A stretch of 64,000 nt of DNA, taken from contig SVMF01000006.1 of NCBI GenBank assembly GCA_015067565.1, positions 44,906-108,905 on the forward strand, written 5' to 3'. Each line of letters starts with the position of its first letter. Position 1 is the stretch's first letter. This DNA comes from Oscillospiraceae bacterium. Lineage in GTDB: Bacteria > Bacillota > Clostridia > Oscillospirales > Oscillospiraceae. Shown here in pieces: positions 10,754 through 18,949 of the stretch. The position numbers and the translations under genes are program-made. The notes beneath the pieces are model-generated. The model did no database searches, was not told the origin of the DNA, and saw only the letters and a program-made list of their open reading frames with translations.

Positions 10754-11761
10754 ATGGCTTTTGATAACATTCATCTGGAGAAGGGTATGTACCGTGAGAG
10801 CGGCAAGAGCTTTACGCAGGTTCTGGAGGGACTCGACCCCTCCGAGGCTTACCGCGGCACCGCACTCGAGGGCACCGATGCGTTCCAGCGTCAGCTCAAG
10901 CGTTTTGACATCCATGCCAAGGGCGCTGGCAGTGACAGTGTGGAAAAGTTCTTCCGCACCTATGAATCTGCCGTGCTGTTCCCCGAGTTCGTCGCCCGTG
11001 TGGTTCGTCAGGGAATGGAGGAGAACAACATCCTGCCCTCCGTGGTTGCAACCGTGACCAATATCGACTCGATGGACTATCGCAGCATCCATTCTGTCCC
11101 CTCTGAGAAGGACAAGACCCTGGCCGATGTCGGTGAGGGTGCGCAGATCCCCACAACCACCATCAAGACCGACGACAAGCTTGTTACGCTCAAGAAGCAT
11201 GGCAGAATGCTTGTGGCATCCTACGAGGCACTGCGGTTCCAGAAGCTCGATCTGTTCTCTGTGATGCTGCGACAGATCGGCGCCTATATCCAGAGAAAGC
11301 ATCTGGATGATGTGGTCAGACTGCTCAACACCAGCGCTACGACGTTCGTCATTGGGGACGATCCCATCAGCAGCGCAGAAGGGGAGATCGGGTATGCTTC
11401 TCTGGTCGACTTCTGGGCGCAGTTCTATCCCTATGAGATGAACACCATGCTCGTTTCCAACAGCATGATGTCCAAGCTCCTGAAGCTGCCCGAATTCCAG
11501 AATCCGCTGACGGGTCTGAATTTCCAGGGTACCGGCAAGCTTTCGACCGCGCTGGGCGCACAGATCCTGCGCAGCGATGCGATCCCCGCAAATTACATCT
11601 TTGCCCTGGACCGCAACTATGCCGTTGAGATGGTTCAGGCCGGCGATGTGAATGTCGAGTATGACAAGCTCATCGACCGTCAGCTCGAGCGTGCGGCCAT
11701 CACCCACATCTGCGGCTTCGGCATGATCATGGACGATGCTGCCAAGATCCTGGAGATCTGA
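10754..11761 (+). CDS. Phage major capsid protein
   Basis: 335-residue protein with a strong AAGGAGG site, following the decoration gene. An N-terminal region (about residues 1-80) with predicted helices is followed by a body containing LPSVVATVTNIDSMDYRS and KHGRMLVASYEAL, and a C-terminus with QAGDVNVEYDKLIDRQLERA. This is how HK97-fold capsid proteins of PBSX-like elements look. The size is normal. The frame is intact, with codon use like that of the other cassette genes. Confidence 0.8.
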   Translation: MAFDNIHLEKGMYRESGKSFTQVLEGLDPSEAYRGTALEGTDAFQRQLKRFDIHAKGAGSDSVEKFFRTYESAVLFPEFVARVVRQGMEENNILPSVVATVTNIDSMDYRSIHSVPSEKDKTLADVGEGAQIPTTTIKTDDKLVTLKKHGRMLVASYEALRFQKLDLFSVMLRQIGAYIQRKHLDDVVRLLNTSATTFVIGDDPISSAEGEIGYASLVDFWAQFYPYEMNTMLVSNSMMSKLLKLPEFQNPLTGLNFQGTGKLSTALGAQILRSDAIPANYIFALDRNYAVEMVQAGDVNVEYDKLIDRQLERAAITHICGFGMIMDDAAKILEI

Positions 11762-11762
11762 T

Positions 11763-12095
11763 ATGGATCTGAGTCCTGAGATCTGTGCCTATGCTGCCGA
11801 GCTCAACGGATCGGACAAGCCGTATATGGAGGCTGTCAGCCGCGCGGTATGGCAGATCCTGAAGGCAAATCTGCGCAAGAATGTGGCAATTGAGGAATAT
11901 CGCGATGCTCTCATTACCGCAGGGGCGCTTCTGGTGCTGCGCTACATGGAGTGCATTGAGAGAAACGAGCTGGCCTCGTTTGATGCCGGTACGCTCAAGT
12001 TGGCCTTTCGTGACTCGGACAGCGGCCTGATGAGCTTCGTTCGTCTGCTTCTGGCACCGTGCTGCCGGGGCGATTGTATCGTTCTGGGGGTGTAG
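11763..12095 (+). CDS. Head-tail connector-like protein
   Basis: 110-residue, mainly helical protein beginning one base after the capsid stop. The size, helical content and position after the capsid match the gp6/gp15-type adaptor that joins portal to tail. The ATG at 11763 is used because the frame upstream overlaps the capsid gene. Confidence 0.5.
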   Translation: MDLSPEICAYAAELNGSDKPYMEAVSRAVWQILKANLRKNVAIEEYRDALITAGALLVLRYMECIERNELASFDAGTLKLAFRDSDSGLMSFVRLLLAPCCRGDCIVLGV

Positions 12096-12097
12096 CC

Positions 12098-12424
12098 GTG
12101 AAGGAATTGATCGGACGCCTGATCGACCGCTACGGCTCGACGATGCAGGTGACCTCCGGCAAGACAACCAAGCAGATCAAGGCTTTCCTGCAGCTCGTTA
12201 CCTCCAAGAGTTGGCAGAATATGGAGCGCATGATCCCCACGGTCGGAGAGATCCCGAGAGGGCAGTTCCTCTACCTCGGGCCGCCGGAGGTTTTGCTGAG
12301 TGGCTACGATACGCTCCTCTTTGACGGCAGACAGTTCATCATCCGTCGTGCCGACGCCATTGTCTACCGCAATGAGCGCATCTTCGTCTGGGGCTTGTGC
12401 GTGGAAGGAGGGCTGTCTTTGTGA
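12098..12424 (+). CDS. Head-tail joining (stopper-like) protein
   Basis: 108-residue protein starting at a GTG two bases after the previous stop, with GGGGGTG upstream. It has a beta-rich C-terminal half (GQFLYLGPPE, DTLLFDGRQFIIRRADAIV). The position fits the stopper/head completion protein. No sequence signature was recognised. Confidence 0.45.
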   Translation: MKELIGRLIDRYGSTMQVTSGKTTKQIKAFLQLVTSKSWQNMERMIPTVGEIPRGQFLYLGPPEVLLSGYDTLLFDGRQFIIRRADAIVYRNERIFVWGLCVEGGLSL

Positions 12425-12843
12425 GTGATTGTATGTCAAGCGTGATCGCGCAGCTGGATGTGGAGCAGATCCCTTTCCTCTATGCCTTTCCGAATGAGCG
12501 GATGCCGCCTCTGAAGGAGCATACCCTGCGCATCAGAATGTCCAAATGCGAGGTTACGGCGGTGTGTCAGGAGCATTTGATTGCGCCCGATCACCCGGTA
12601 CTGCTGCAGCGAGAGACCGTCGACATCGACATTTACTCACCGTATTTGTTCGGCGGCGAAAAGTGCGAGCTGTATACAAAGCAGATTTTCCTGCGCCTGC
12701 TGCCCGTGTTTGAAAGCGGCTGCATCGATTCCATGGAGCGGGAGAGCTGCCGTTATGATCCTGACACCGACTGCTTCCGCAGCAGGATCGTTCTAAAGGG
12801 CAGCACGCTGCTGTCATATCTGGAAAGGACGGTGCTGCAATGA
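12421..12843 (+). CDS. Tail-completion-like phage protein
   Basis: 140-residue protein starting at a GTG that overlaps the previous stop; GGAAGGAGG lies eight bases upstream (an ATG at 12433 is the alternative). It alternates beta strands with a central helix (KQIFLRLLPVFESG) and ends YLERTVLQ. The order of genes suggests a tail terminator/neck role. Inference from position only. Confidence 0.45.
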   Translation: MSDCMSSVIAQLDVEQIPFLYAFPNERMPPLKEHTLRIRMSKCEVTAVCQEHLIAPDHPVLLQRETVDIDIYSPYLFGGEKCELYTKQIFLRLLPVFESGCIDSMERESCRYDPDTDCFRSRIVLKGSTLLSYLERTVLQ

Positions 12844-13229
12844 CCTATGTAACGATCCCGGCAGCGGCCGCAGTGCGTGTGAGCATCAACGGTAGCTTCG
12901 TCGGGGCACTGCAGAGCTATCGTGAGGAGTGCACCCAGGGGCTTGCGCGGATCTGCAGCATCGGCTCGGGCAGCGTTCAAAAGCTGCATCCGCTGCGCAG
13001 GGAATATGACCTCCGGCTACGCTTTCTAATGCCGGCCGGCAGCAGCGCACCGGATATGCAAGAGCTGTCGAACTTTACGCTCGAGCTGTCTGCGCATGAT
13101 CGAACGCTCCGCTTCGGCGGCTGCGAGTTTGAGCGCGTCTTTACCGAATGTGAGCTTGGCGGCAGCATCGTCTGCGAGGTGCAGCTTGCTGCCATCTCCC
13201 GCCGCTGCATTGTTGGAAGGGAGGATTGA
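12840..13229 (+). CDS. Phage tail-associated protein, possibly tube-like
   Basis: 129-residue beta-rich protein whose ATG overlaps the previous TGA. It contains VSINGSFVGALQSYREE, YDLRLRFLMP and a tail with FGGCEFERVFTECELGG. Small beta-barrel proteins at this place are often tail tube or baseplate subunits. I do not recognise the family. Confidence 0.4.
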   Translation: MTYVTIPAAAAVRVSINGSFVGALQSYREECTQGLARICSIGSGSVQKLHPLRREYDLRLRFLMPAGSSAPDMQELSNFTLELSAHDRTLRFGGCEFERVFTECELGGSIVCEVQLAAISRRCIVGRED

Positions 13230-13230
13230 C

Positions 13231-13578
13231 ATGCTCAAGCTTGGAAGCTTTACCTGGCCGAACGACCCCGAACGGCTGACGGTCTCCTACAGCCGCAAAC
13301 TCAAATCGCAGATCGAGGAGAACGGTTTATGGAGCGTGGAAAATCAGGGGCGCTTCGGAAGAACCTTCGTCGGGGATGGCGTATTTTACGGGAAAGAGGC
13401 ATACGATACTTTCAGCCAATTGGCGCAGCTCCTTTACGACGGAAACCCCTTGACCTTTGAGCATCCGATGTGGGATGAGGCCACGGTGCTTCTGACCGAT
13501 CTGACCGTGACCGAGGAGTGGGAGGACGACCTTCTGCATTACCGCTTCGAGATGACGGAGCTGCCTCCGAGAGTATAA
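13231..13578 (+). CDS. Phage tail-associated protein, last gene of the cassette
   Basis: 115-residue protein one base after the previous stop, with GGAGG nearby. It begins MLKLGSFTWPNDPERLTVSY and ends in LLHYRFEMTELPPRV. The pattern of a WP..P start and a Y.F.M.E end is reminiscent of small tail/baseplate proteins near the tape measure in PBSX-like elements. A terminator follows directly. The tail-assembly chaperone, tape measure, baseplate, fibre and lysis genes that would normally come next are absent. Confidence 0.4.
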   Translation: MLKLGSFTWPNDPERLTVSYSRKLKSQIEENGLWSVENQGRFGRTFVGDGVFYGKEAYDTFSQLAQLLYDGNPLTFEHPMWDEATVLLTDLTVTEEWEDDLLHYRFEMTELPPRV

Positions 13579-13584
13579 TTTTGT

Positions 13585-13623
13585 GGTGTGTTCCTGTGCA
13601 GGATACGGGAACACACCTTTTTT
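13585..13623 (+). terminator. Terminator closing the phage cassette
   Basis: GGTGTGTTCC / GGAACACACC form a perfect 10-bp stem followed by seven T residues, seven bases after the last phage gene. It isolates the cassette from typA. Confidence 0.88.
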
Positions 13624-13644
13624 ATGCTTTGCGTGAAAAAATGT

Positions 13645-13673
13645 TTGCGATTTTGCTCAGAATATGTTATATT
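13645..13673 (+). promoter_or_regulatory. Sigma-A-type promoter of typA
   Basis: TTGCGA and TATATT with a 17-base spacer, about 40 bases before the typA start codon. Confidence 0.65.
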
Positions 13674-13713
13674 CTTAGATTGTAGATATATCGCTGAAAG
13701 AAGGTTAGATTCT

Positions 13714-15543
13714 ATGGCACAGCAGGAAAATATTCGCAATATTGCCATTATCGCCCACGTCGACCACGGTAAGACGACCCTCGTCGACGAGATGCTCAAG
13801 CAGGGCGGCATTTACAGAGAAAATCAGGCCGTTGTCGACCGCGTCATGGACTCCGGTGACCTGGAGCGCGAGCGCGGCATCACCATTCTGGCAAAGAACA
13901 CGGCTGTCAATTACAGAGGAACAAAGATCAATATTGTTGACACCCCGGGTCACGCGGATTTCGGCGGTGAGGTCGAGCGCATTTTGAAGATGGTCAACGG
14001 TGTCATCCTGCTGGTCGATGCTGCTGAGGGTCCCATGCCGCAGACTCGCTTTGTTCTGGGCAAGGCACTTGAGCTTGGTCACAAGGTTATCGTTGTCGTC
14101 AACAAGATTGACCGCCTGGATGCCCGAGTGGAGGAGGTCGTCGATGAGGTTCTTGAGCTGCTGCTGAACCTGAACGCAACTGACGAGCAGTTCGATTCTC
14201 CGACGCTGTTCTGCTCTGCCCGCCAGGGCGTTGCGGCCTATTCCCCGAATGAAACGGGTGTCAACCTCGACCCGTTGTTTGACACCATCGTGCGCTACAT
14301 CCCCGCCCCCGAGGGTGAGCGTGAGGAGCCACTGCAGATGCTTGTTTCTGCCATCGACTATAATGAGTATGTCGGAAGAATCGGCATTGGCCGTATCGAG
14401 CGCGGTGTCATCCGTCAGAACCAGGAGGTCAGCATCTGCGATTTCCACAACCCCGATCAGACGGCTAAGGGCAAGGTCGTTGCCCTGTATGAATTCGACG
14501 GTCTGGGTAAGAAGGCCGTGAGCGAGGCTGCCGCAGGCGAGATCGTTGCCTTCTCGGGCATGGCAGACATCACCATCGGCCAGACCATCTGCGCTGTCGA
14601 GCAGCCGGAACCGCTGCCTTTTGTCAAGATTTCTGACCCGACCATCGAGATGACCTTCTCAGTCAATGATTCTCCGTTTGCCGGCAAGGAGGGCAAGTAT
14701 GTTACCTCCAGAAATCTGCGCGACCGTCTGTTCAAGGAGCTTTTGAAGGATGTTTCCCTGCACGTGACCGAGCAGGGAACCGATGCATTCAATGTCGCAG
14801 GCCGTGGCGAGATGCACATCTCCATCTTGATCGAGACGATGCGCCGCGAGGGCTATGAGTTCCAGGTCAGCACGCCCCGTGTTCTGACCAAGGAGATCGA
14901 CGGCTGCGTCTGCGAGCCGATCGAGCGTATGGTCGCTGACGTTCCCGAGGCCTCTATGGGCAGCGTGATCGAGAAGATGGGCAAGCGCAAGGGCGACCTT
15001 TTGTCCATGACTCCTGTCGGAAACCGTTACCGCCTGGAATTCCTGGTTCCCTCGAGAGGTCTGTTCGGTTACCGCAACGAATTCTTGACCGACACGAGAG
15101 GCGAGGGTATCATGTCCTCCGTGCTCGACTCCTACGCACCGCTCAAGGGCGGCATCGAACGCCGCAAGACAGGCTCTCTGGTCGCCTTCGAGACCGGCGA
15201 GGCCTGCACCTACGGCCTGTTCAATGCGCAGGAGCGTGGCCAGCTCTTCATCGGTGCCGGCGTCGAGGTCTATGCCGGTATGGTCGTGGGCATCTGCTCG
15301 CGCAACGAGGATATGAATGTCAATGTCTGCAAGAAAAAGCAGCTGACCAATATGCGTGCCTCCGGCTCGGATGAAGCACTGCGTCTGACCAGTCCGAAAA
15401 TCCTTTCACTCGAACAGTGTCTGGAATTTTTGGCAGATGACGAGCTTCTGGAGGTTACTCCCAAGAGCCTGCGTATCCGTAAGCGTGAGCTCGATCACGC
15501 ACAGCGTATGCGCCAGCTGATGAAGACCCGCGCAGGCGGCTAA
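13714..15543 (+). CDS. typA: Translational GTPase TypA/BipA
   Basis: 609-residue ribosome-binding GTPase of the EF-G superfamily, involved in 50S assembly and stress adaptation. N-terminal G domain: [15 protein letters not shown] (G1), RGITI (G2), [14 protein letters not shown] (G3), NKIDR (G4). The middle and C-terminal parts carry the TypA-specific segments [20 protein letters not shown] and [20 protein letters not shown]. The usual length is about 610. The start at 13714 follows GAAGG; the frame extends upstream but only through the terminator and promoter. Monocistronic with its own terminator. Confidence 0.97.
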   Translation: MAQQENIRNIAIIAHVDHGKTTLVDEMLKQGGIYRENQAVVDRVMDSGDLERERGITILAKNTAVNYRGTKINIVDTPGHADFGGEVERILKMVNGVILLVDAAEGPMPQTRFVLGKALELGHKVIVVVNKIDRLDARVEEVVDEVLELLLNLNATDEQFDSPTLFCSARQGVAAYSPNETGVNLDPLFDTIVRYIPAPEGEREEPLQMLVSAIDYNEYVGRIGIGRIERGVIRQNQEVSICDFHNPDQTAKGKVVALYEFDGLGKKAVSEAAAGEIVAFSGMADITIGQTICAVEQPEPLPFVKISDPTIEMTFSVNDSPFAGKEGKYVTSRNLRDRLFKELLKDVSLHVTEQGTDAFNVAGRGEMHISILIETMRREGYEFQVSTPRVLTKEIDGCVCEPIERMVADVPEASMGSVIEKMGKRKGDLLSMTPVGNRYRLEFLVPSRGLFGYRNEFLTDTRGEGIMSSVLDSYAPLKGGIERRKTGSLVAFETGEACTYGLFNAQERGQLFIGAGVEVYAGMVVGICSRNEDMNVNVCKKKQLTNMRASGSDEALRLTSPKILSLEQCLEFLADDELLEVTPKSLRIRKRELDHAQRMRQLMKTRAGG

Positions 15544-15550
15544 GTAAATA

Positions 15551-15597
15551 CACAATACCCGCATAGCACCGATAGATTGCTGTGTGGGTATTGTTTT
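15551..15597 (+). terminator. Terminator of typA
   Basis: CAATACCC ... GGGTATTG with an extended imperfect stem and a T-rich 3' side, starting eight bases after the typA stop. Confidence 0.8.
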
Positions 15598-15640
15598 TGC
15601 GATATGGGGTGACAAATGGTGCAAAAAACCGAGAAACAGA

Positions 15641-16578
15641 ATCATCTTTGAAATTCAGAATATTTTAGACGAATTTGGACTGATATGGGCGAGGAAAGTC
15701 TGTATTTTTGTGCAAAAAATCACAAATGTCGAATAATGTCGAACGAAACATGGCATTTTCGCCGTAAAATACCTTGCAAATGCCCGAATGGTGTGCTAAG
15801 TTGGTACTACCGTTCAGGAATTTGTATTTTATGGAGGAAAGGGAATGGAAAAAATGATGCGGGTGCTGCTGGCAAACAGCAACGAGGATTTTACCCGAAA
15901 TCTCTCGGCAACACTCAGGCAGACAGAACGATATGCGATTGTCGGAACGGCCCCTGACGGGGTCAGCGCAATGGAGCTTCTGCGCCAGCTCAAGCCGGAG
16001 ATTTTGGTTTTGGATATGATGCTTCCGAAGGCAGACGGCATTGCCGTTGTCAAGGCGGCCTCGCTTCTGGACAAGAAGCCGTTGATCCTGGTTCTGGCGG
16101 ACTTCATGACGGAGTTTGTCGGTGCCGCGCTGCAGCAGCACGGGGTAGAATATGTCATGCTCAAGCCGTGCACGACGGCTGCGATCGCCGAACGATTGGA
16201 TCAGCTGCGAGAGAGCGGCAAGCCAAAGGAGCGTCCGAACATCGAAACGATGGTGACCTCGATGATCCACGAGATCGGTGTGCCTGCGCATATCAAGGGC
16301 TATCAGTACCTGCGAGAGGCGATCATTCTGGCCGTAAAGGACATGGAGGTCATCAACGCAATCACGAAGGTTCTGTATCCGCAGGTGGCAAGAACCTTTG
16401 CCACGACACCGAGCCGTGTGGAGCGAGCCATCCGCCATGCCATCGAAGTTGCTTGGGACAGAGGCGACCTGGATACGCTGCAAAGATTTTTCGGCTATAC
16501 CGTCAGCAATACCAAGGGAAAACCCACGAATTCCGAGTTCATCGCCCTCATCGCCGATAAGCTCCAGCTGCAGCTCAA
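15641..16578 (+). repeat. Left copy of a 938-bp inverted repeat carrying spo0A
   Basis: Bases 15641-16578 match the reverse complement of 61329-62266 over exactly 938 positions, with 12 substitutions by my count and no gaps. The match covers about 200 bases of promoter DNA and all but the last few codons of spo0A. It ends abruptly at both sides. Ten of the 12 differences fall in 16447-16483. Confidence 0.92.
15727..15743 (+). promoter_or_regulatory. Tandem Spo0A boxes upstream of the left spo0A
   Basis: Two exact TGTCGAA motifs (15727-15733 and 15737-15743) lie 10 bp apart, on the same face of the helix. TGTCGAA is the established 0A-box core. They sit about 100 bp before the start codon, next to a possible TTGCAA-17-TAAGTT promoter, so autoregulation is likely. 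Confidence 0.7.
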
Positions 16579-16603
16579 AACCGAAAAAGCGGTTCATTTC
16601 TGA
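15845..16603 (+). CDS. spo0A: Stage 0 sporulation response regulator Spo0A, left copy
   Basis: 252-residue master regulator of sporulation entry. The receiver domain (about 1-120) has the phospho-acceptor in [12 protein letters not shown] (D57) and the Lys in YVMLKPC. The acidic pair that normally binds magnesium (VADD in Bacillus subtilis) reads LLANS here. The C-terminal DNA-binding domain (from about 140) is very well conserved: [18 protein letters not shown] and [19 protein letters not shown], covering the recognition helix that reads TGTCGAA. The start follows GGAGGAAAGGG. It differs from the right copy only in the last residues (LKTEKAVHF here). No spoIVB lies upstream, unlike the usual Firmicute context. 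Two Spo0A boxes precede it. Confidence 0.96.
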   Translation: MEKMMRVLLANSNEDFTRNLSATLRQTERYAIVGTAPDGVSAMELLRQLKPEILVLDMMLPKADGIAVVKAASLLDKKPLILVLADFMTEFVGAALQQHGVEYVMLKPCTTAAIAERLDQLRESGKPKERPNIETMVTSMIHEIGVPAHIKGYQYLREAIILAVKDMEVINAITKVLYPQVARTFATTPSRVERAIRHAIEVAWDRGDLDTLQRFFGYTVSNTKGKPTNSEFIALIADKLQLQLKTEKAVHF

Positions 16604-16608
16604 AGCGC

Positions 16609-16643
16609 AAATGCATCTGCCTTGTTTGGCAGGTGCATTTTTA
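16609..16643 (+). terminator. Terminator of the left spo0A
   Basis: AAATGCATCTGCC pairs with GGCAGGTGCATTT (one G-T wobble) and is followed by TTAT. The right copy has no equivalent because the repeat ends before this point. Confidence 0.82.
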
Positions 16644-16934
16644 TACAAAAAATCAGAGTCAGCCGTGGCGGATATGCGCCCCAAAAGTTAGAGCCCTTGG
16701 GGGTACATATCATAGGACTTCCCCGAGCGTTTTTTCGCAATACCTCACGCAGTAAGGCGCAAAAATCGCTTGGCGAAAACAGAATTTTGTGCATCTTATC
16801 TAAAAAAATCAGCGCATTTTTGGGTAGATATTTTCTCCGCCCTGTGCTATAATGTATGTGGTGAATGTTGGCATTCACTGTCATATTGCAATCATGCCGC
16901 TCCTTGCGGCAAATGGAAAATAGGAGGAAACATT
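16644..16934 (+). promoter_or_regulatory. pckA promoter region
   Basis: No gene seen. A consensus -10 box TATAAT lies at 16848-16853, about 80 bases before the pckA start; no good -35 box is at the usual distance, which may mean activator dependence. The rest is non-coding, with no recognised riboswitch. Confidence 0.5.
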
Positions 16935-18524
16935 ATGGAAAACTACGGTCTGGAAAAGCTGGGCATCCTGGCTCCGAAGGCGGTTTACCGCAACCTGACT
17001 CCCGCGCAGCTGACTGAGGCTGCTCTGCGCCGCGGCGAAGGTAAACTCTCCAACACCGGCGCACTTGTTGTCACCACCGGTAAGTACACCGGCCGTTCGC
17101 CTAACGACAAGTTCATTGTTGATACTCCTGCCATCCATGACGATATCGCATGGGGCAAGGTCAATCGTCCGATTTCCAAGGAGAAGTTTGATGCCATCAA
17201 GGGCAAGCTGTGCGCTTACCTGCAGGGCCGTGAGGTCTTCGTTTTCGATGGCTTCGCAGGTGCTGACAAGGCTCACACCAAGAAGTTCCGTATCGTCAAT
17301 GAGCTGGCTTCTCAGAACCTCTTCATCCATCAGCTCCTCATCCGTCCGACCCTCGAAGAGCTCGAGGCCTACGGCGAGGCTGATTACACCGTTCTGTGCG
17401 CTCCCGGCTTCAAGTGCGATCCCGAGGTTGATGGTGTCAACTCCGAGGCTGCCATCATGATCGACTATGAGGCGCACCTCATCGTCATCGCAGGCTCCCG
17501 TTACGCAGGTGAGATCAAAAAGTCCGTATTCTCCACCATGAACTTCGTTCTGACCAAGGAGAACATTCTGCCGATGCACTGCTCGGCCAACATGGATCCT
17601 GAAACCCATGAGACTGCTGTATTCTTCGGTCTGTCCGGCACCGGCAAGACCACCTTGTCTGCCGACCCGAACCGCAAGCTCATCGGTGACGACGAGCACG
17701 GCTGGGCAGATGACGGCATCTTCAACCTCGAGGGCGGCTGCTATGCAAAGTGCATCAACCTCAAAGCTGAAAACGAGCCTGAGATCTTCAATGCAATCCG
17801 CTTCGGCTCTCTGGTCGAGAATGTCATCATGGACGAAGAGACCCGCGAGTTTGACTTTGACGACGGCAGCCTGACCGAGAACACCCGTGTCGGCTATCCC
17901 GTGGAGTACATTTCCAACTCTGCAATCCCCGGTGTTGGTGGCATTCCGAAGGTTGTTATCTTCCTGACCGCTGACGCATTTGGTGTTCTGCCTCCGATCA
18001 GCCGCTTGAGCGAGGATGCTGCCATGTATCATTTCGTCACCGGCTTCACCTCCAAGCTTGCAGGTACCGAGCGTGGCGTTACCGAGCCGCAGCCGACCTT
18101 CTCTACTCTGTTCGGCGAGCCGTTCATGCCGATGGATCCGTCCGTCTATGCTGAGATGCTGGGCAAGCGTATCCGCGAGTCCGGCGCAAAGGTCTATCTG
18201 GTCAACACCGGTTGGGCAGGCGGCTCTGCAGCCTCCGGCGCAAAGCGCATGAAGTTGGCTTACACCCGCGCTATGGTCTCCGCAGCGCTCAACGGCGACT
18301 TCGACAATGTGGAATTCAAGCACCACGATGTATTCAATGTCGATTTCCCGACCTCTTGCCCGAACGTTCCCGACGAAATGCTCGACGCTCGCGGTCTGTG
18401 GGCAGATAAGGATGCTTACGATGCACAGGCAAACAAGCTGGCAACCATGTTCTCTGAGAACTTCGCAAAGAAGTATCCGAACATGCCGGCACACATTGCA
18501 AATGCAGGCCCGAAGGCAAAGTGA
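16935..18524 (+). CDS. pckA: Phosphoenolpyruvate carboxykinase (ATP)
   Basis: 529-residue cytoplasmic enzyme interconverting oxaloacetate + ATP and PEP + CO2 + ADP. In fermentative anaerobes it often runs toward oxaloacetate, feeding succinate/propionate or amino acid synthesis. Motifs: substrate-binding TGRSPNDKF near residue 55; P-loop GLSGTGKTTLSADP at about residue 232; and the metal-binding IGDDEHGWADDG. The length matches ATP-type PEPCK (about 530-540). The ATG at 16935 follows TAGGAGG; upstream extension of the frame has no ribosome site. Transcribed alone. With ppdK in the same window it suggests an active PEP-pyruvate-oxaloacetate node. Confidence 0.98.
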   Translation: MENYGLEKLGILAPKAVYRNLTPAQLTEAALRRGEGKLSNTGALVVTTGKYTGRSPNDKFIVDTPAIHDDIAWGKVNRPISKEKFDAIKGKLCAYLQGREVFVFDGFAGADKAHTKKFRIVNELASQNLFIHQLLIRPTLEELEAYGEADYTVLCAPGFKCDPEVDGVNSEAAIMIDYEAHLIVIAGSRYAGEIKKSVFSTMNFVLTKENILPMHCSANMDPETHETAVFFGLSGTGKTTLSADPNRKLIGDDEHGWADDGIFNLEGGCYAKCINLKAENEPEIFNAIRFGSLVENVIMDEETREFDFDDGSLTENTRVGYPVEYISNSAIPGVGGIPKVVIFLTADAFGVLPPISRLSEDAAMYHFVTGFTSKLAGTERGVTEPQPTFSTLFGEPFMPMDPSVYAEMLGKRIRESGAKVYLVNTGWAGGSAASGAKRMKLAYTRAMVSAALNGDFDNVEFKHHDVFNVDFPTSCPNVPDEMLDARGLWADKDAYDAQANKLATMFSENFAKKYPNMPAHIANAGPKAK

Positions 18525-18536
18525 TTGAAACAACGA

Positions 18537-18566
18537 AACCGCTCCGTGAAAACGGAGCGGTTTTTT
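18537..18566 (+). terminator. Terminator of pckA
   Basis: AACCGCTCCGT, loop GAAA, ACGGAGCGGTT, followed by TTTT. A textbook stable GNRA-loop terminator. Confidence 0.93.
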
Positions 18567-18949
18567 CACACCACGAAATGCCGCAAATTCGGCAGTTTCC
18601 GTTGCCTGCTGCTTCGCAGCCGGTCGAGTCATGACTCGACCCCAGAGTGTCAAAAAAGTCGCCAATCGTCAAAATGCAAATTTTTGGCGGTTGGCGATCT
18701 GTATTCAAATAAGAGATTGCGAACGTATCTCCGATACAGCAAAAAAGCACTTCCAATGCTTGCTGCGCAAGGCATTTTGACTTACATCGCAAACCGAGCT
18801 CTACCGTACCATCGTACGCCGACGCGCTCGGTTTGCTCGTCTTGACGACTTTTTGAACTCTGTCAGTCTGTCGAAAATTAAGTTTTTCGACAGACTGCGG
18901 TCGAGTCATGACTCGACCCTACACAGGTGCGTAGCGCAAAGACAAATCG
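18567..18949. repeat. Intergenic palindromic repeat region
   Basis: No gene. The same perfect 20-bp palindrome GGTCGAGTCATGACTCGACC occurs at 18622-18641 and 18899-18918. Between them lie a hairpin at 18658-18698 (near-identical in sequence to the one at 33021-33061, with a T run on the minus strand, so probably a terminator for the minus-strand lipoprotein gene) and a 14-bp hairpin CAGTCTGTCGAAAA at 18864-18897. This looks like a REP/MITE-type composite. Confidence 0.6.

Noticed and set aside
16881..18665. 594-codon minus-strand frame opposite pckA
   Set aside because: Antisense shadow; pckA has the full set of catalytic motifs and a strong start.
18864..18897. TGTCGAA sequences in intergenic hairpins (also near 63880) as Spo0A boxes
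   Set aside because: They are part of stem arms of dispersed repeats, not near suitable promoters, so the match is probably chance.
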